Positions 51,048 to 59,719 of a stretch of 64,000 nt of DNA are shown here, in pieces; position 1 is the stretch's first letter, and each line of letters opens with the position of its first letter. The notes under the pieces were generated by a model. It was not told where the DNA came from and did not search any database. It was given only the letters and a program-made list of their open reading frames with translations. Source of the DNA: Bacillota bacterium (GTDB taxonomy: Bacteria > Bacillota_A > Clostridia > Lachnospirales > Lachnospiraceae); NCBI GenBank assembly GCA_023407175.1, contig JAEYMU010000012.1:372001-436000 (forward strand), given 5' to 3'. A program made the translations under genes and the position numbers.

Positions 51048-52059
51048 CAATACATCCCCCCTTTAAAACTTTAATAGCTTCTTGTAAACTAACAATACTG
51101 TCAAACCTATATGTCTTTTCAACTTGTAATAATTTATAAATAATTATAAATAATTGATGATTCCTCTCTGAATCATCAATATTTGCAAAAAAGATGTCTT
51201 CTAACTCTCTATCATATTTATTCAATAAATCTTCATGTGGTTTTATCGAATTTTTATCAATATAAAGCTTAAGCGGATTAATATCTGTTACTATTTCAAA
51301 TGTTATTAATCCTATTGAATATAAATCACTTGTAAAATTAGCATTTACAGCATGACCATAATACTGTTCTGGAGATGCATAATTACGTTTACCCATTATA
51401 TATCCTAGTTCAGTTGTATTACGTCCAATGATTTTAACCATTCCCGGGTCAATTACAATAAATTCACTTTCACTAATCATAATATTATCGGGCGATATAT
51501 CTCTATGCACTATACCAAATTTAACAAACTTCTCAATTATTAAAGACATATTCCACAAAAAATCTATAGCAAAATCATCTTTTGCTTCTAATAAATTCGA
51601 TGATTTTAAATATTCTTCTAATGTAGTGCCATTAATCGCTTCTTCAATCAGTAAACCATAAAACCGCTGTCCATTTTTTATATTTTCATCTATTGCAAAT
51701 ATTTTTGGAAATCCTGTATCCTCTTCCTTACATACTTGAACATATCTCATAAAAGAACGTTTGTGATAATATAATAAATCAGAAGTCATTTCTATATCAC
51801 CAATAAAATCATCGGCATCAGCAAGTCTTTCTACTAGTTCTTCTGCATTTTTACAATCTTCAATATTAATACTATCTGGAATTATAACATCTTTTAAGTA
51901 ATCAAAAAACTTTGCAATATACTTAGGCTTATCCATGTTATCATAAATAAAATAACTAAATGATTGTCCCCGAATATTTCGATTTTGCCGTATCTGAAAA
52001 TTATTATTCCATATGTTATTAGATTTTAATAATATCTCTACTTCATTAATTAATGTCAT
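51040..52059 (-). CDS. Eukaryotic-like Ser/Thr protein kinase
   Basis: 339 residues. Kinase motifs: YIAKFF (ATP-binding Lys), LLIEEAINGTTLEEYL (hinge), IVHRDISPDNIMIS (catalytic loop with HRD and Asn), VIDPGMVK (metal loop, DPG where DFG is usual) and NYASPEQYYG (APE-like). There is no transmembrane helix or PASTA domain, unlike PrkC, so it is a soluble kinase. The ATG at 52059 is preferred (GAGG 9 nt upstream) over 52074. It overlaps the next gene by 8 nt. Soluble kinases in two-gene units on islands often belong to phage-defence systems; that role is inference. Confidence 0.8.
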   Translation of the reverse strand: MTLINEVEILLKSNNIWNNNFQIRQNRNIRGQSFSYFIYDNMDKPKYIAKFFDYLKDVIIPDSINIEDCKNAEELVERLADADDFIGDIEMTSDLLYYHKRSFMRYVQVCKEEDTGFPKIFAIDENIKNGQRFYGLLIEEAINGTTLEEYLKSSNLLEAKDDFAIDFLWNMSLIIEKFVKFGIVHRDISPDNIMISESEFIVIDPGMVKIIGRNTTELGYIMGKRNYASPEQYYGHAVNANFTSDLYSIGLITFEIVTDINPLKLYIDKNSIKPHEDLLNKYDRELEDIFFANIDDSERNHQLFIIIYKLLQVEKTYRFDSIVSLQEAIKVLKGGCIDD

Positions 52060-52212
52060 TATCTTCATCCTCATTTTAATTAAGACAAAATAAAGTAATC
52101 TTATGTAAATTATACCATATTATTCCACTAAGTAAAGATATTTATAGTTCTTTTAGTCTATAAAGCTCGAAGAGTTTATTCGGCTATTCTGATTAATGCT
52201 TTTAATTCGGTT

Positions 52213-52249
52213 TACTAAAGGTATTCCTAAGTTAGTAATACCTTTAGTA
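52213..52249. other. Perfect 13-bp hairpin right of the kinase gene
   Basis: TACTAAAGGTATT (52213-52225) and AATACCTTTAGTA (52237-52249) pair fully around an 11-nt loop. No T-run follows. The same stretch holds CTCGAAGAGTTT twice (52168 and 52472). No gene was found between 52060 and 52493. Confidence 0.5.
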
Positions 52250-52306
52250 ATATCCAAAAAATTATGTTATTGCATCTTTTCTAATGAGCCATACTAATAA
52301 CGTTAA

Positions 52307-52355
52307 AAAGGACATCACTACTCATATCAGAATAAGTAGTAATGTCCTTTTATAT
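52307..52355. terminator. Intrinsic terminator between ppdK and the island
   Basis: AAAAAGGACATCACTACT ... AGTAGTAATGTCCTTTTAT: a stem of about 14 bp with A- and T-runs, 139 nt past the ppdK stop. Confidence 0.75.
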
Positions 52356-52493
52356 TTGTAATGGCTAGAAACTATATCCAGACCTCAACGATGATATCTT
52401 CCCACTGATTATGTCTTAAATACGCTCCATAGCTATTTCTATATTCTTTTGCTTCATCAAAACCTATCGTATACTCGAAGAGTTTGAATTCGC

Positions 52494-55115
52494 CTACTTT
52501 TGATTCAACACTGCCTGTGCTGCTGCCAGTCTTGCGATCGGCACACGGAACGGTGAACAGGATACATAGTTCAGACCTGTCTTATGGCAGAACTCAACGG
52601 TTGAAGGATCTCCGCCATGCTCGCCGCAGATACCAAGCTTAATGTTCGGTCTGGTTGCACGGCCTTTTTCTGATGCCAGCTTAACCAATTGTCCAACACC
52701 ATCCTGATCCAGTCTTGCAAAGGGATCCGACTCATAAATCTTGTTCTTATAGTATGCATCCAGGAACTTACCGGCATCATCACGGGAGAAGCCGAAGGTC
52801 ATCTGTGTTAAGTCATTTGTACCGAAGGAGAAGAACTCAGCTTCTTCAGCAATTTCGTCTGCAAGTAAAGCAGCACGGGGAATTTCGATCATGGTACCAA
52901 TATGATATTCGATATCGGAGCCTAATTCCTTCTTAACTGCTTCTGCTGTCTCAACAACAACATCCTTAACGAATTTTAACTCTCTCTTCTCACCTACTAA
53001 CGGAATCATGATCTCAGGAATGATATCGAAACCTTTTTCCTTCTTTACTTCGATTGCTGCTTCCATAACCGCTCTGGTCTGCATCTTGGCAATCTCAGGA
53101 TAGGTTACGGCAAGACGGCAGCCTCTGTGGCCCATCATAGGGTTGAATTCGTGTAAGGAATCGCAGGTAGCCTGAACCTCTTCCACTGTAAGACCCATAT
53201 CCTTTGCTAAAGCTGCAATGTCTTCCGGATCGGTAGGAACGAATTCATGAAGCGGAGGATCCAGGAAACGGATGGTAACCGGTCTTCCTTCCATGACCTC
53301 ATAAAGGCCCTTGAAGTCACTCTTCTGGAAAGGAATTAATTCATTCAGAGCTGCTTCTCTTGCTTCAACAGTCTTGGAAAGGATCATCTTTCTGATCTTA
53401 GGAATTCTGTCAGCTTCGAAGAACATATGCTCTGTACGGCATAAGCCAATACCCTCTGCACCGAATTTAACAGCGTTAGCTGCATCTGCAGGAGTATCTG
53501 CGTTTGTTCTAACCTTTAAGGTTCTGATTTCATCAGCCCATGCCATAATTCTCTCAAAGTTACCGCTGATGGATGCCTCTACCGTCGAGATGTCTCCGAT
53601 ATAGATGTTACCTGTAGAACCGTCTAAGGAAATATACTCTCCTTCTTTTACGGTGTTTCCAGCGATAGCAAATGTCTTAGCTTCTTCATCAATAACGATT
53701 TCACCGCAACCGGATACACAAGCGGTACCCATACCACGGGCAACAACGGCTGCATGGGAGGTCATACCACCACGTACGGTTAAGATACCTTCAGCTGCAT
53801 GCATACCTTCGATATCCTCCGGAGAGGTCTCAAGACGAACAAGGATAACTCTTTCGCCCTTCTCATGATGATTCTTAGCATCCTCTGCTGTGAAGTAAAC
53901 CTTACCTGCTGCTGCTCCGGGAGAAGCAGGAAGAGCGCTTCCAACGGGCTTAGCTGCCTTTAATGCTTTTGTATCAAAAGTAGGATGTAATAACTGGTCT
54001 AAGGATTTTGCTTCAATTCTCTTGATTGCATCTTCCTTTGTAATCTTTCCTTCATCTACTAAATCACAAGCGATCTTAAGAGCAGCAGGAGCTGTTCTCT
54101 TACCATTACGAGTCTGTAAGAAGTAAAGCTTCTTATCCTCGATTGTAAACTCCATATCCTGCATATCTCTGTAGTGGTTCTCAAGTAAATTGGCAATTCT
54201 CATGAACTCGGTATATACCTCAGGCATATCCTGCTCCAGCTTTGTAATAGGCTGAGGAGTTCTGATACCTGCAACAACGTCTTCACCCTGGGCATTGATC
54301 AGGTATTCACCATAAATCTTAGCTTCACCAGTGGAAGGGTTACGGGTAAATGCCACACCAGTACCGGAGGTGTCGCCCATGTTACCAAATACCATGGCCT
54401 GAACGTTAACAGCGGTACCCCAGTCACCAGGGATATCATTCATTCTTCTGTAATAAATGGCACGGGGATTATCCCAGGAACGGAATACTGCGGTAACAGC
54501 TTCGATTAACTGTACAGTCGGATCCTGGGGGAAATCTGTTCCCTTCTCCGCCTTGTATAATGCCTTAAACTGTGTGATAACATCCTTTAAATCATCAGCA
54601 GTCAGCTCGGTATCATACTTAACACCCTTCTTTTCCTTGATCTCATCAAGTACTCTCTCAAACTTAGACTTGCTGATTTCCATAACTACGTCTGAGAACA
54701 TCTGGATGAATCTTCTATAAGAGTCATATGCGAATCTAGGGTTACCGGTTTTCTTGGCAAAGCCTTCAACAGCTACGTCTGTTAAACCTAAGTTAAGAAT
54801 TGTGTCCATCATACCAGGCATGGATGCTCTGGCACCGGAACGTACGGATACAAGTAAAGGACTCTCTGTATCACCGAACTTTTTGCCCTGCTGTTCCTCT
54901 AAGATTTTTAAGGAAGCAAAAATCTGATCCTTAATCTCTTCTCTGATATTTTTACCGCTATTGTAGTAATCGGTACAAGCTTCTGTCGTTACGGTAAAGC
55001 CTTGAGGAATCGGAAGACCTAAATTAGTCATTTCGGCTAAGTTAGCGCCTTTACCACCAAGAAGGTTTTTCATGTCAGCCTTGCCTTCTTTAAACAAATA
55101 TACCCATTTTGTCAT
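52494..55115 (-). CDS. ppdK: Pyruvate, phosphate dikinase
   Basis: 873 residues, full length. It interconverts pyruvate, ATP and Pi with phosphoenolpyruvate, AMP and PPi, and in anaerobic cellulolytic clostridia often replaces pyruvate kinase. Motifs: N-terminal ATP-grasp (KGANLAEMTNLGLPIPQGFTVTTEA, SVRSGARASMPGMMDTILNLG), the phosphohistidine loop (GGMTSHAAVVARGMGTACVSG), and the C-terminal PEP barrel (EGIGLCRTEHMFF, MGHRGCRLAVTYPEIAKMQ, FGTNDLTQMTFGFSRDD, GICGEHGGDPSTVEF). AGGAGGG precedes the ATG. The last 10 codons contain the 21-bp direct repeat, so an element has probably inserted here while keeping the protein end (AAQAVLNQK) intact. It has a long structured leader. Confidence 0.98.
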   Translation of the reverse strand: MTKWVYLFKEGKADMKNLLGGKGANLAEMTNLGLPIPQGFTVTTEACTDYYNSGKNIREEIKDQIFASLKILEEQQGKKFGDTESPLLVSVRSGARASMPGMMDTILNLGLTDVAVEGFAKKTGNPRFAYDSYRRFIQMFSDVVMEISKSKFERVLDEIKEKKGVKYDTELTADDLKDVITQFKALYKAEKGTDFPQDPTVQLIEAVTAVFRSWDNPRAIYYRRMNDIPGDWGTAVNVQAMVFGNMGDTSGTGVAFTRNPSTGEAKIYGEYLINAQGEDVVAGIRTPQPITKLEQDMPEVYTEFMRIANLLENHYRDMQDMEFTIEDKKLYFLQTRNGKRTAPAALKIACDLVDEGKITKEDAIKRIEAKSLDQLLHPTFDTKALKAAKPVGSALPASPGAAAGKVYFTAEDAKNHHEKGERVILVRLETSPEDIEGMHAAEGILTVRGGMTSHAAVVARGMGTACVSGCGEIVIDEEAKTFAIAGNTVKEGEYISLDGSTGNIYIGDISTVEASISGNFERIMAWADEIRTLKVRTNADTPADAANAVKFGAEGIGLCRTEHMFFEADRIPKIRKMILSKTVEAREAALNELIPFQKSDFKGLYEVMEGRPVTIRFLDPPLHEFVPTDPEDIAALAKDMGLTVEEVQATCDSLHEFNPMMGHRGCRLAVTYPEIAKMQTRAVMEAAIEVKKEKGFDIIPEIMIPLVGEKRELKFVKDVVVETAEAVKKELGSDIEYHIGTMIEIPRAALLADEIAEEAEFFSFGTNDLTQMTFGFSRDDAGKFLDAYYKNKIYESDPFARLDQDGVGQLVKLASEKGRATRPNIKLGICGEHGGDPSTVEFCHKTGLNYVSCSPFRVPIARLAAAQAVLNQK
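52504..52524. repeat. 21-bp direct repeat, right copy at ppdK 3' end (candidate attachment site)
   Basis: Identical to 40077-40097; its first part is also found at 35081. It overlaps the codons for AAQAVLN of ppdK, in a different frame from the recombinase copy. Confidence 0.6.
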
Positions 55116-55174
55116 TTTGTAAGTGCCCTCCTAAAAAATTTATATTTACAATCCGTATCAATACCTATTCCATG

Positions 55175-55255
55175 AATTAATGAGTGTCAAAAGTACTAGG
55201 CAAGCACAACGATCCTTCATTACGCTTGCATAATACTTTTATCACTCATTGAATT
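55175..55255 (-). promoter_or_regulatory. Long imperfect hairpin in the ppdK leader
   Basis: AATTAATGAGTG (55175-55186), AAAAGTA and GCAAGC pair with GCTTGC, TACTTTT and CACTCATTGAATT (55243-55255) around a loop of about 17 nt. No T-run follows. It lies about 60 nt before the ppdK ATG. Together with the promoter at 55392 this leaves an untranslated leader of roughly 265 nt. Confidence 0.45.
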
Positions 55256-55391
55256 ATCTATCCGTGCTCTTCATAAATCACCAGCATAACAGCAATTCTT
55301 GTAAAAGTACTGGAAATTTTGACATTCATGTCATGGATAAGTATTCATATCAGATTATAACTCTTCTTTGGCATTTCTAATCGCCAAAATG

Positions 55392-55401
55392 CATTATATC
55401 A
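55392..55401 (-). promoter_or_regulatory. Extended -10 promoter for ppdK
   Basis: Minus strand ATGATATAAT gives TG-N-TATAAT, an extended -10; the -35 region is weak. It lies between glyS (stop 55433) and ppdK. Confidence 0.5.
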
Positions 55402-55432
55402 TAGAACATTCAGTTAGGGAAAGAGTTTTTTT

Positions 55433-56821
55433 CTAAAATTTGAACTTATTCTCAAAATATGACTTCAAATCCTCAATCTTTATTCTTTCCTGTTCCATCG
55501 TATCTCTGTCACGTACGGTAACCGCTTCGTCCGTCTCTGATTCGAAATCATAGGTAATGCAGAAAGGAGTTCCTATTTCATCCTGTCTGCGGTAGCGCTT
55601 GCCGATATTTCCCCTGTCATCAAACTCACAATTATAGGTTTTGCATAATTCCCGGAATATCTTTTCCGCAGGCTCTCCCAGTTTCTTGGATAACGGAAGC
55701 ACACCGATTTTTACAGGTGCAAGTGCGGGATGGAAGTGGAGAACAGTACGTACATCACCCTCTGCTATTTCTTCCTCATCATAGGCGGCACAAAGGAACG
55801 CCAGAACTACACGGTCCGCACCCAGGGAGGGTTCAATTACATAGGGGATATATCTCTCCTTTTTCTCATCGTCAAAATAGCTCATATCTTCTTTGGATAG
55901 GTTCTGATGCTGTGTCAGATCATAATCGGTACGGTCTGCAATACCCCATAACTCACCCCAGCCAAAGGGGAACAGGAATTCAATATCCGTGGTTGCCTTA
56001 CTGTAGAAGCAAAGCTCTGCCGCATCATGGTCCCTTACTCTCATTTCGTCATTCTTCATGCCAAGGGCCTTTAACCAGTCAATGCAAAATTGTCTCCAGT
56101 AGGTAAACCACTCCAGATCGGTACCGGGCTCGCAGAAGAATTCCAATTCCATCTGCTCGAATTCTCTGGTACGGAAGGTAAAGTTACCGGGTGTAATTTC
56201 ATTACGGAAGGATTTACCAACCTGACCGATACCAAAGGGTATCTTCTTACGGGAGGTCCTCTGAACATTCTTAAAATTAACGAAGATGCCCTGTGCTGTC
56301 TCAGGTCTTAAGTATACGATGCTCTTCGCATCCTCTGTAACACCCTGAAAGGTCTTGAACATCAGGTTGAACTGGCGGATGTCGGTGAAATTATGCTTGC
56401 CGCAGGTAGGGCAGACAATGCTATATTCATCAATGTATTTCTTCATATCCTCATGGGACCAGGAATCCACGGAGCCCTCCACTGCAATTCCCTTCTCCAT
56501 GTTGTAATCTTCAATCAGTTTATCGGCGCGAAAACGCTCATGGCATTCCTTACAGTCCATCAATGGATCTGAGAAGCCTCCCAGATGCCCTGAGGCCACC
56601 CAGGTCTGGGGATTCATCAGGATTGCACAGTCAACACCGACATTATAGGGGTTTTCCTGGATGAACTTTAACCACCAGGCTTTTTTCACATTGTTTTTCA
56701 GTTCTACACCCAGATTTCCATAGTCCCAGGTATTTGCCAGACCACCGTAAATCTCGGAGCCGGGATATACAAAGCCCCTTGCCTTGGCCAAGGCTACTAT
56801 TTTATCCATTGTCTTTTCCAT
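55433..56821 (-). CDS. glyS: Glycyl-tRNA synthetase (single-chain dimeric type)
   Basis: 462 residues, class II. Motif 2 is [26 protein letters not shown] and motif 3 is [21 protein letters not shown]-terminal [29 protein letters not shown] and the CKEC...CPTCGK zinc pair are typical of the bacterial GRS1 form. It charges tRNA-Gly. The anticodon-binding domain fills the last 110 residues ([18 protein letters not shown]). The ATG at 56821 follows GAGGATGAG. No T-box leader was seen in the short upstream gap. Confidence 0.97.
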   Translation of the reverse strand: MEKTMDKIVALAKARGFVYPGSEIYGGLANTWDYGNLGVELKNNVKKAWWLKFIQENPYNVGVDCAILMNPQTWVASGHLGGFSDPLMDCKECHERFRADKLIEDYNMEKGIAVEGSVDSWSHEDMKKYIDEYSIVCPTCGKHNFTDIRQFNLMFKTFQGVTEDAKSIVYLRPETAQGIFVNFKNVQRTSRKKIPFGIGQVGKSFRNEITPGNFTFRTREFEQMELEFFCEPGTDLEWFTYWRQFCIDWLKALGMKNDEMRVRDHDAAELCFYSKATTDIEFLFPFGWGELWGIADRTDYDLTQHQNLSKEDMSYFDDEKKERYIPYVIEPSLGADRVVLAFLCAAYDEEEIAEGDVRTVLHFHPALAPVKIGVLPLSKKLGEPAEKIFRELCKTYNCEFDDRGNIGKRYRRQDEIGTPFCITYDFESETDEAVTVRDRDTMEQERIKIEDLKSYFENKFKF

Positions 56822-56870
56822 AAACTCATCCTCACATTTTATTAATATAATTTATAATTATTATAAATAA

Positions 56871-57470
56871 TCAGGGTTTGAATACAACGATTGTCATACC
56901 CTCTGCCGCACCCTCTACCTCATTCTTATCAATCAGGGATGCATTTTCAGAATAGTACTGTACCTTACCTTCCACTATGATATGATAAGGCTCATTCAAC
57001 ACCAATATCCTGTAATTACTGTCCTTTATAATATCCTGGGTACTTGCCAGTGATTCATCCGCAGCCGTAATCAGGGTGGTCGGGAGCTCAAGGGTGATAT
57101 TCTCCACACCTCCAATAAAATATGCCGCTGTTTCATTATTAAAGGCACAGTACTGGTCCATACCTGAATAGGTTAGCAGCAGATATGCCTTTTTATCTTT
57201 TATCTCAACATCATTTACAGTAATTTTATCGGCTCCTGCTTCTCCATTATAAGAAGCGACCTCTTGATCCACAAAATTCTGCAAATCACTTAGATCGTAA
57301 TATTCCTTGTCAAAATCCTCAACAGAGGCCACCTGAATCTCCCCATTCGCTCTTGCCAACAGGGTACTGCCTTCAATGTCATCAATATCTATGGATTTTT
57401 CTCTTCCCGAACAGCCGGCTATCCCAAGTAAAAATAATAAAACCATCACACAATAAGCCGTTTTTTTCAT
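56871..57470 (-). CDS. Lipoprotein of unknown function
   Basis: 199 residues: a lipoprotein signal (KKTAYCVMVLLFLLGIAGCSG, Cys about 19), then a domain with no recognised family (DLSDLQNFVDQEVASYNGEAGADKITVNDVEIKDKKAYLLLTYSG). The start at 57470 is chosen because GGAG lies 7 nt upstream; the frame runs 90 nt further without a signal sequence. It lies just upstream of glyS with a 49-nt gap, and could be co-transcribed. The acidic, soluble outer domain suggests a surface or envelope role only in general terms. Confidence 0.7.
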   Translation of the reverse strand: MKKTAYCVMVLLFLLGIAGCSGREKSIDIDDIEGSTLLARANGEIQVASVEDFDKEYYDLSDLQNFVDQEVASYNGEAGADKITVNDVEIKDKKAYLLLTYSGMDQYCAFNNETAAYFIGGVENITLELPTTLITAADESLASTQDIIKDSNYRILVLNEPYHIIVEGKVQYYSENASLIDKNEVEGAAEGMTIVVFKP

Positions 57471-57722
57471 AATAAATCTCCATTCTGTCACAAACCCTGT
57501 AAATTTGGATACCGTCACACATTGGCAACGGGGTTGGCCTGCCAATCTGGACGCCAACATAATAATTCACTAACGTCCCTGCTGTACACAGGATTTTAGC
57601 TACCATGCATAAATTGAATGTGTGAATTATACTTTCAATCATTTACACGATTTTATCCATACAATTTGGGTTCATACCATTTTAACCTTAATATACGATA
57701 ATTTCAACCATAATTTATAAAA

Positions 57723-58499
57723 TTAAACAGGATTAAGCAGTTCCAGCGACTTAAATTCATGGTCTATACGGTATTTCAGATACCTTTCGATACAAAGCCC
57801 AAGCTCTGCCAACACTTCCTCTGTTACTCGAAAGGTGTAAAGCTTCTCGACTTCCTTCGATATTATGTATTGCAGAGTATACAGGGTCGATGTATTAATG
57901 CTTACCGCGTTTTTATCAAAACCCCTGCAGTTCTCACACAATATACCTGCGCATACTGCACTAAAATAATATCTGCCGGAAGACAGCCTCCCATCAATAA
58001 GCATAGCCGGCGGTGAATTCTTATCGCATTTAACACAGCCGAATACCTGCGGCGCTTCGCCGTTTAAGGAAATAATCTTCAGCTCATAGATTGCCCTGAT
58101 TAGCTCCACCTCAATTGTATTTCTTCCCAGCGCCCGAAGAGACTGGTACAAAAGCTTTAGTATTTCCTTCTCATCATTATTTTCCTTGGTAAGATAATCT
58201 GCAAATTCACAGAAATAGAAGCCATAGCAAAGCCGGTCATAATCGTCTCTTAATTCTCCAAAATAATTCGAAATCTCGGCAGTCATTATATTATAGGAAG
58301 ATCTTCCGGCATATAATGTAAATTCGCCAAAGGCAAAGGGCTGGCTGCATGCCAATAAGGCGCTGTTAGGTTTTCTTGCGCCTTTGGCAAATGCCGATAT
58401 TTTACCCAGCTCCTTTGTAAGAATAACCAACCGTTTATCATAGTCACCAACCGGCATGGCCGATAGGACCATCCCCGTCACGATAATTGATGCCGGCAA
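57723..58499 (-). CDS. recO: DNA repair protein RecO
   Basis: 258 residues. N-terminal OB fold (VTGMVLSAMPVGDYDKRLVILTKELGKISAFAKGARKPNS), a helical C-terminal domain, and a zinc site with Cys pairs in FGCVKCDKN and CAGILCENCRG. RecO loads RecA through RecR in gap repair. The TTG at 58499 has GGTGG 5 nt upstream. It overlaps the yqzL-like gene by 56 nt and lies in the conserved era-yqzL-recO order of Firmicutes. Confidence 0.95.
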   Translation of the reverse strand: MPASIIVTGMVLSAMPVGDYDKRLVILTKELGKISAFAKGARKPNSALLACSQPFAFGEFTLYAGRSSYNIMTAEISNYFGELRDDYDRLCYGFYFCEFADYLTKENNDEKEILKLLYQSLRALGRNTIEVELIRAIYELKIISLNGEAPQVFGCVKCDKNSPPAMLIDGRLSSGRYYFSAVCAGILCENCRGFDKNAVSINTSTLYTLQYIISKEVEKLYTFRVTEEVLAELGLCIERYLKYRIDHEFKSLELLNPV

Positions 58500-58641
58500 T
58501 TAATCCACCTTCTTTACCTCTGTCCGAATTCTGTGCGAGTTCGTCCGTACTCTCTTCCCGTGTACATGCGATATAGTTTAAGTAATCGTCAATTCTTCCT
58601 GTGCTCGTAAAGCTTTTCCAATAGTCATAATTTTTTTTCAT
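58444..58641 (-). CDS. yqzL: YqzL-like small protein
   Basis: 65 residues. The start (YWKSFTSTGRIDDYLNYIAC) matches the YqzL pattern W-x-F-x-x-TG-x-I-x-x-YL-x-Y. In Bacillus yqzL also lies between era and recO, which supports the call. The function is unknown. The last 18 codons overlap recO in another frame, so the tail (GGLIAGINYRDGDGPIGHAGW) is probably not conserved and the natural protein is close to 47 residues in other species. Confidence 0.7.
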   Translation of the reverse strand: MKKNYDYWKSFTSTGRIDDYLNYIACTREESTDELAQNSDRGKEGGLIAGINYRDGDGPIGHAGW

Positions 58642-58761
58642 AAATGAGCCCCCTTATGTTATATTTAACATCAGCTGTTATATCATTAGGTTTCCCATTT
58701 TGTGACTTGTTAAACTGGTTAACATATGCCAGTTTAAAATTTAATAATTGAAAATATCCGA

Positions 58762-59682
58762 TTATTCTCTTTCATTATATCCGAAATTTTTCATGAGGAA
58801 GTCACTGTCCCTCCAGTCCTTCTTCACCTTGACCCAAAGCTGCAGATTGACCCTGCAATCCAGCAGCCCCTCAATTTCCTTTCTCGCCTGTGTCCCAATC
58901 TGCTTTAGCATACTGCCGCCCTTTCCAATGATAATCCCCTTGTGGGAATCTCTCTCGCAGACAACGGTGGCGTCGATATCAATAATCCCGCCGTTTTCTG
59001 ACTGGCCTGAGGGCCGTTCCTTCATACGCTCTATGCTGACTGCAATCCCGTGGGGAATCTCATCATCCAGAAGACGTAATGCCTTCTCCCTGATTAATTC
59101 CGCAACAATCTGGCGCTCCGGCTGGTCTGTTATCGTATCCTCATCGTAATACTGTACGCCCTCGGGAAGATATTTGAAAATTTCCTCGAGAAGCAGCTTC
59201 GTATTCTCTCCCTTGAGTGCCGATACAGGAATAATCTCCGTAAAGGGTACCAGATCCTTATATGCGGCGATGAAGGACAGAATTTCTTCCTTCTTTACCG
59301 TATCAATTTTATTAATGACCAGGATAACCGGGGTTTTTGTCTTCTTTAGCTGCTCGGCGATATGCTGCTCACCGGCTCCTATGAAGGTGGAGGGCTCTAC
59401 CAGCCACAGCACCAGATCAACTTCGCTGATCGTACGCTGGGCAATATTCACCATATATTCCCCCAGCTTGTTCTTTGCCTTGTGTATTCCCGGAGTATCC
59501 AGGAAAATAACCTGCCCGCGTTCATCCGTATAAACCGTCTGTATCCTGTTGCGGGTGGTCTGGGGCTTACTGGAGGTAATTGCTATCTTCTGCCCGATGA
59601 GCTGATTCATCAGGGTTGATTTTCCCACATTCGGCCTTCCAATCAGTGTCACAAACCCCGATTTTAACTTTGTATCTTTCAT
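58762..59682 (-). CDS. era: GTPase Era
   Basis: 306 residues. G-domain motifs: G1 GRPNVGKSTLMNQL, G3 DTPGIH, G4 NKID, then SALKGEN. The KH domain (IVCERDSHKGIIIGKGGSMLKQIGTQARKEIE) fills the C-terminal third. Era binds 16S rRNA and the 30S subunit in ribosome maturation. It lies upstream of yqzL and recO on the same strand. The spacing to the upstream peptidase gene is 37 nt, so it may be transcribed with it. Confidence 0.97.
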   Translation of the reverse strand: MKDTKLKSGFVTLIGRPNVGKSTLMNQLIGQKIAITSSKPQTTRNRIQTVYTDERGQVIFLDTPGIHKAKNKLGEYMVNIAQRTISEVDLVLWLVEPSTFIGAGEQHIAEQLKKTKTPVILVINKIDTVKKEEILSFIAAYKDLVPFTEIIPVSALKGENTKLLLEEIFKYLPEGVQYYDEDTITDQPERQIVAELIREKALRLLDDEIPHGIAVSIERMKERPSGQSENGGIIDIDATVVCERDSHKGIIIGKGGSMLKQIGTQARKEIEGLLDCRVNLQLWVKVKKDWRDSDFLMKNFGYNERE

Positions 59683-59719
59683 TGTAATTTATACCTTTCC
59701 ATTTCTCATTTATCCCCTT

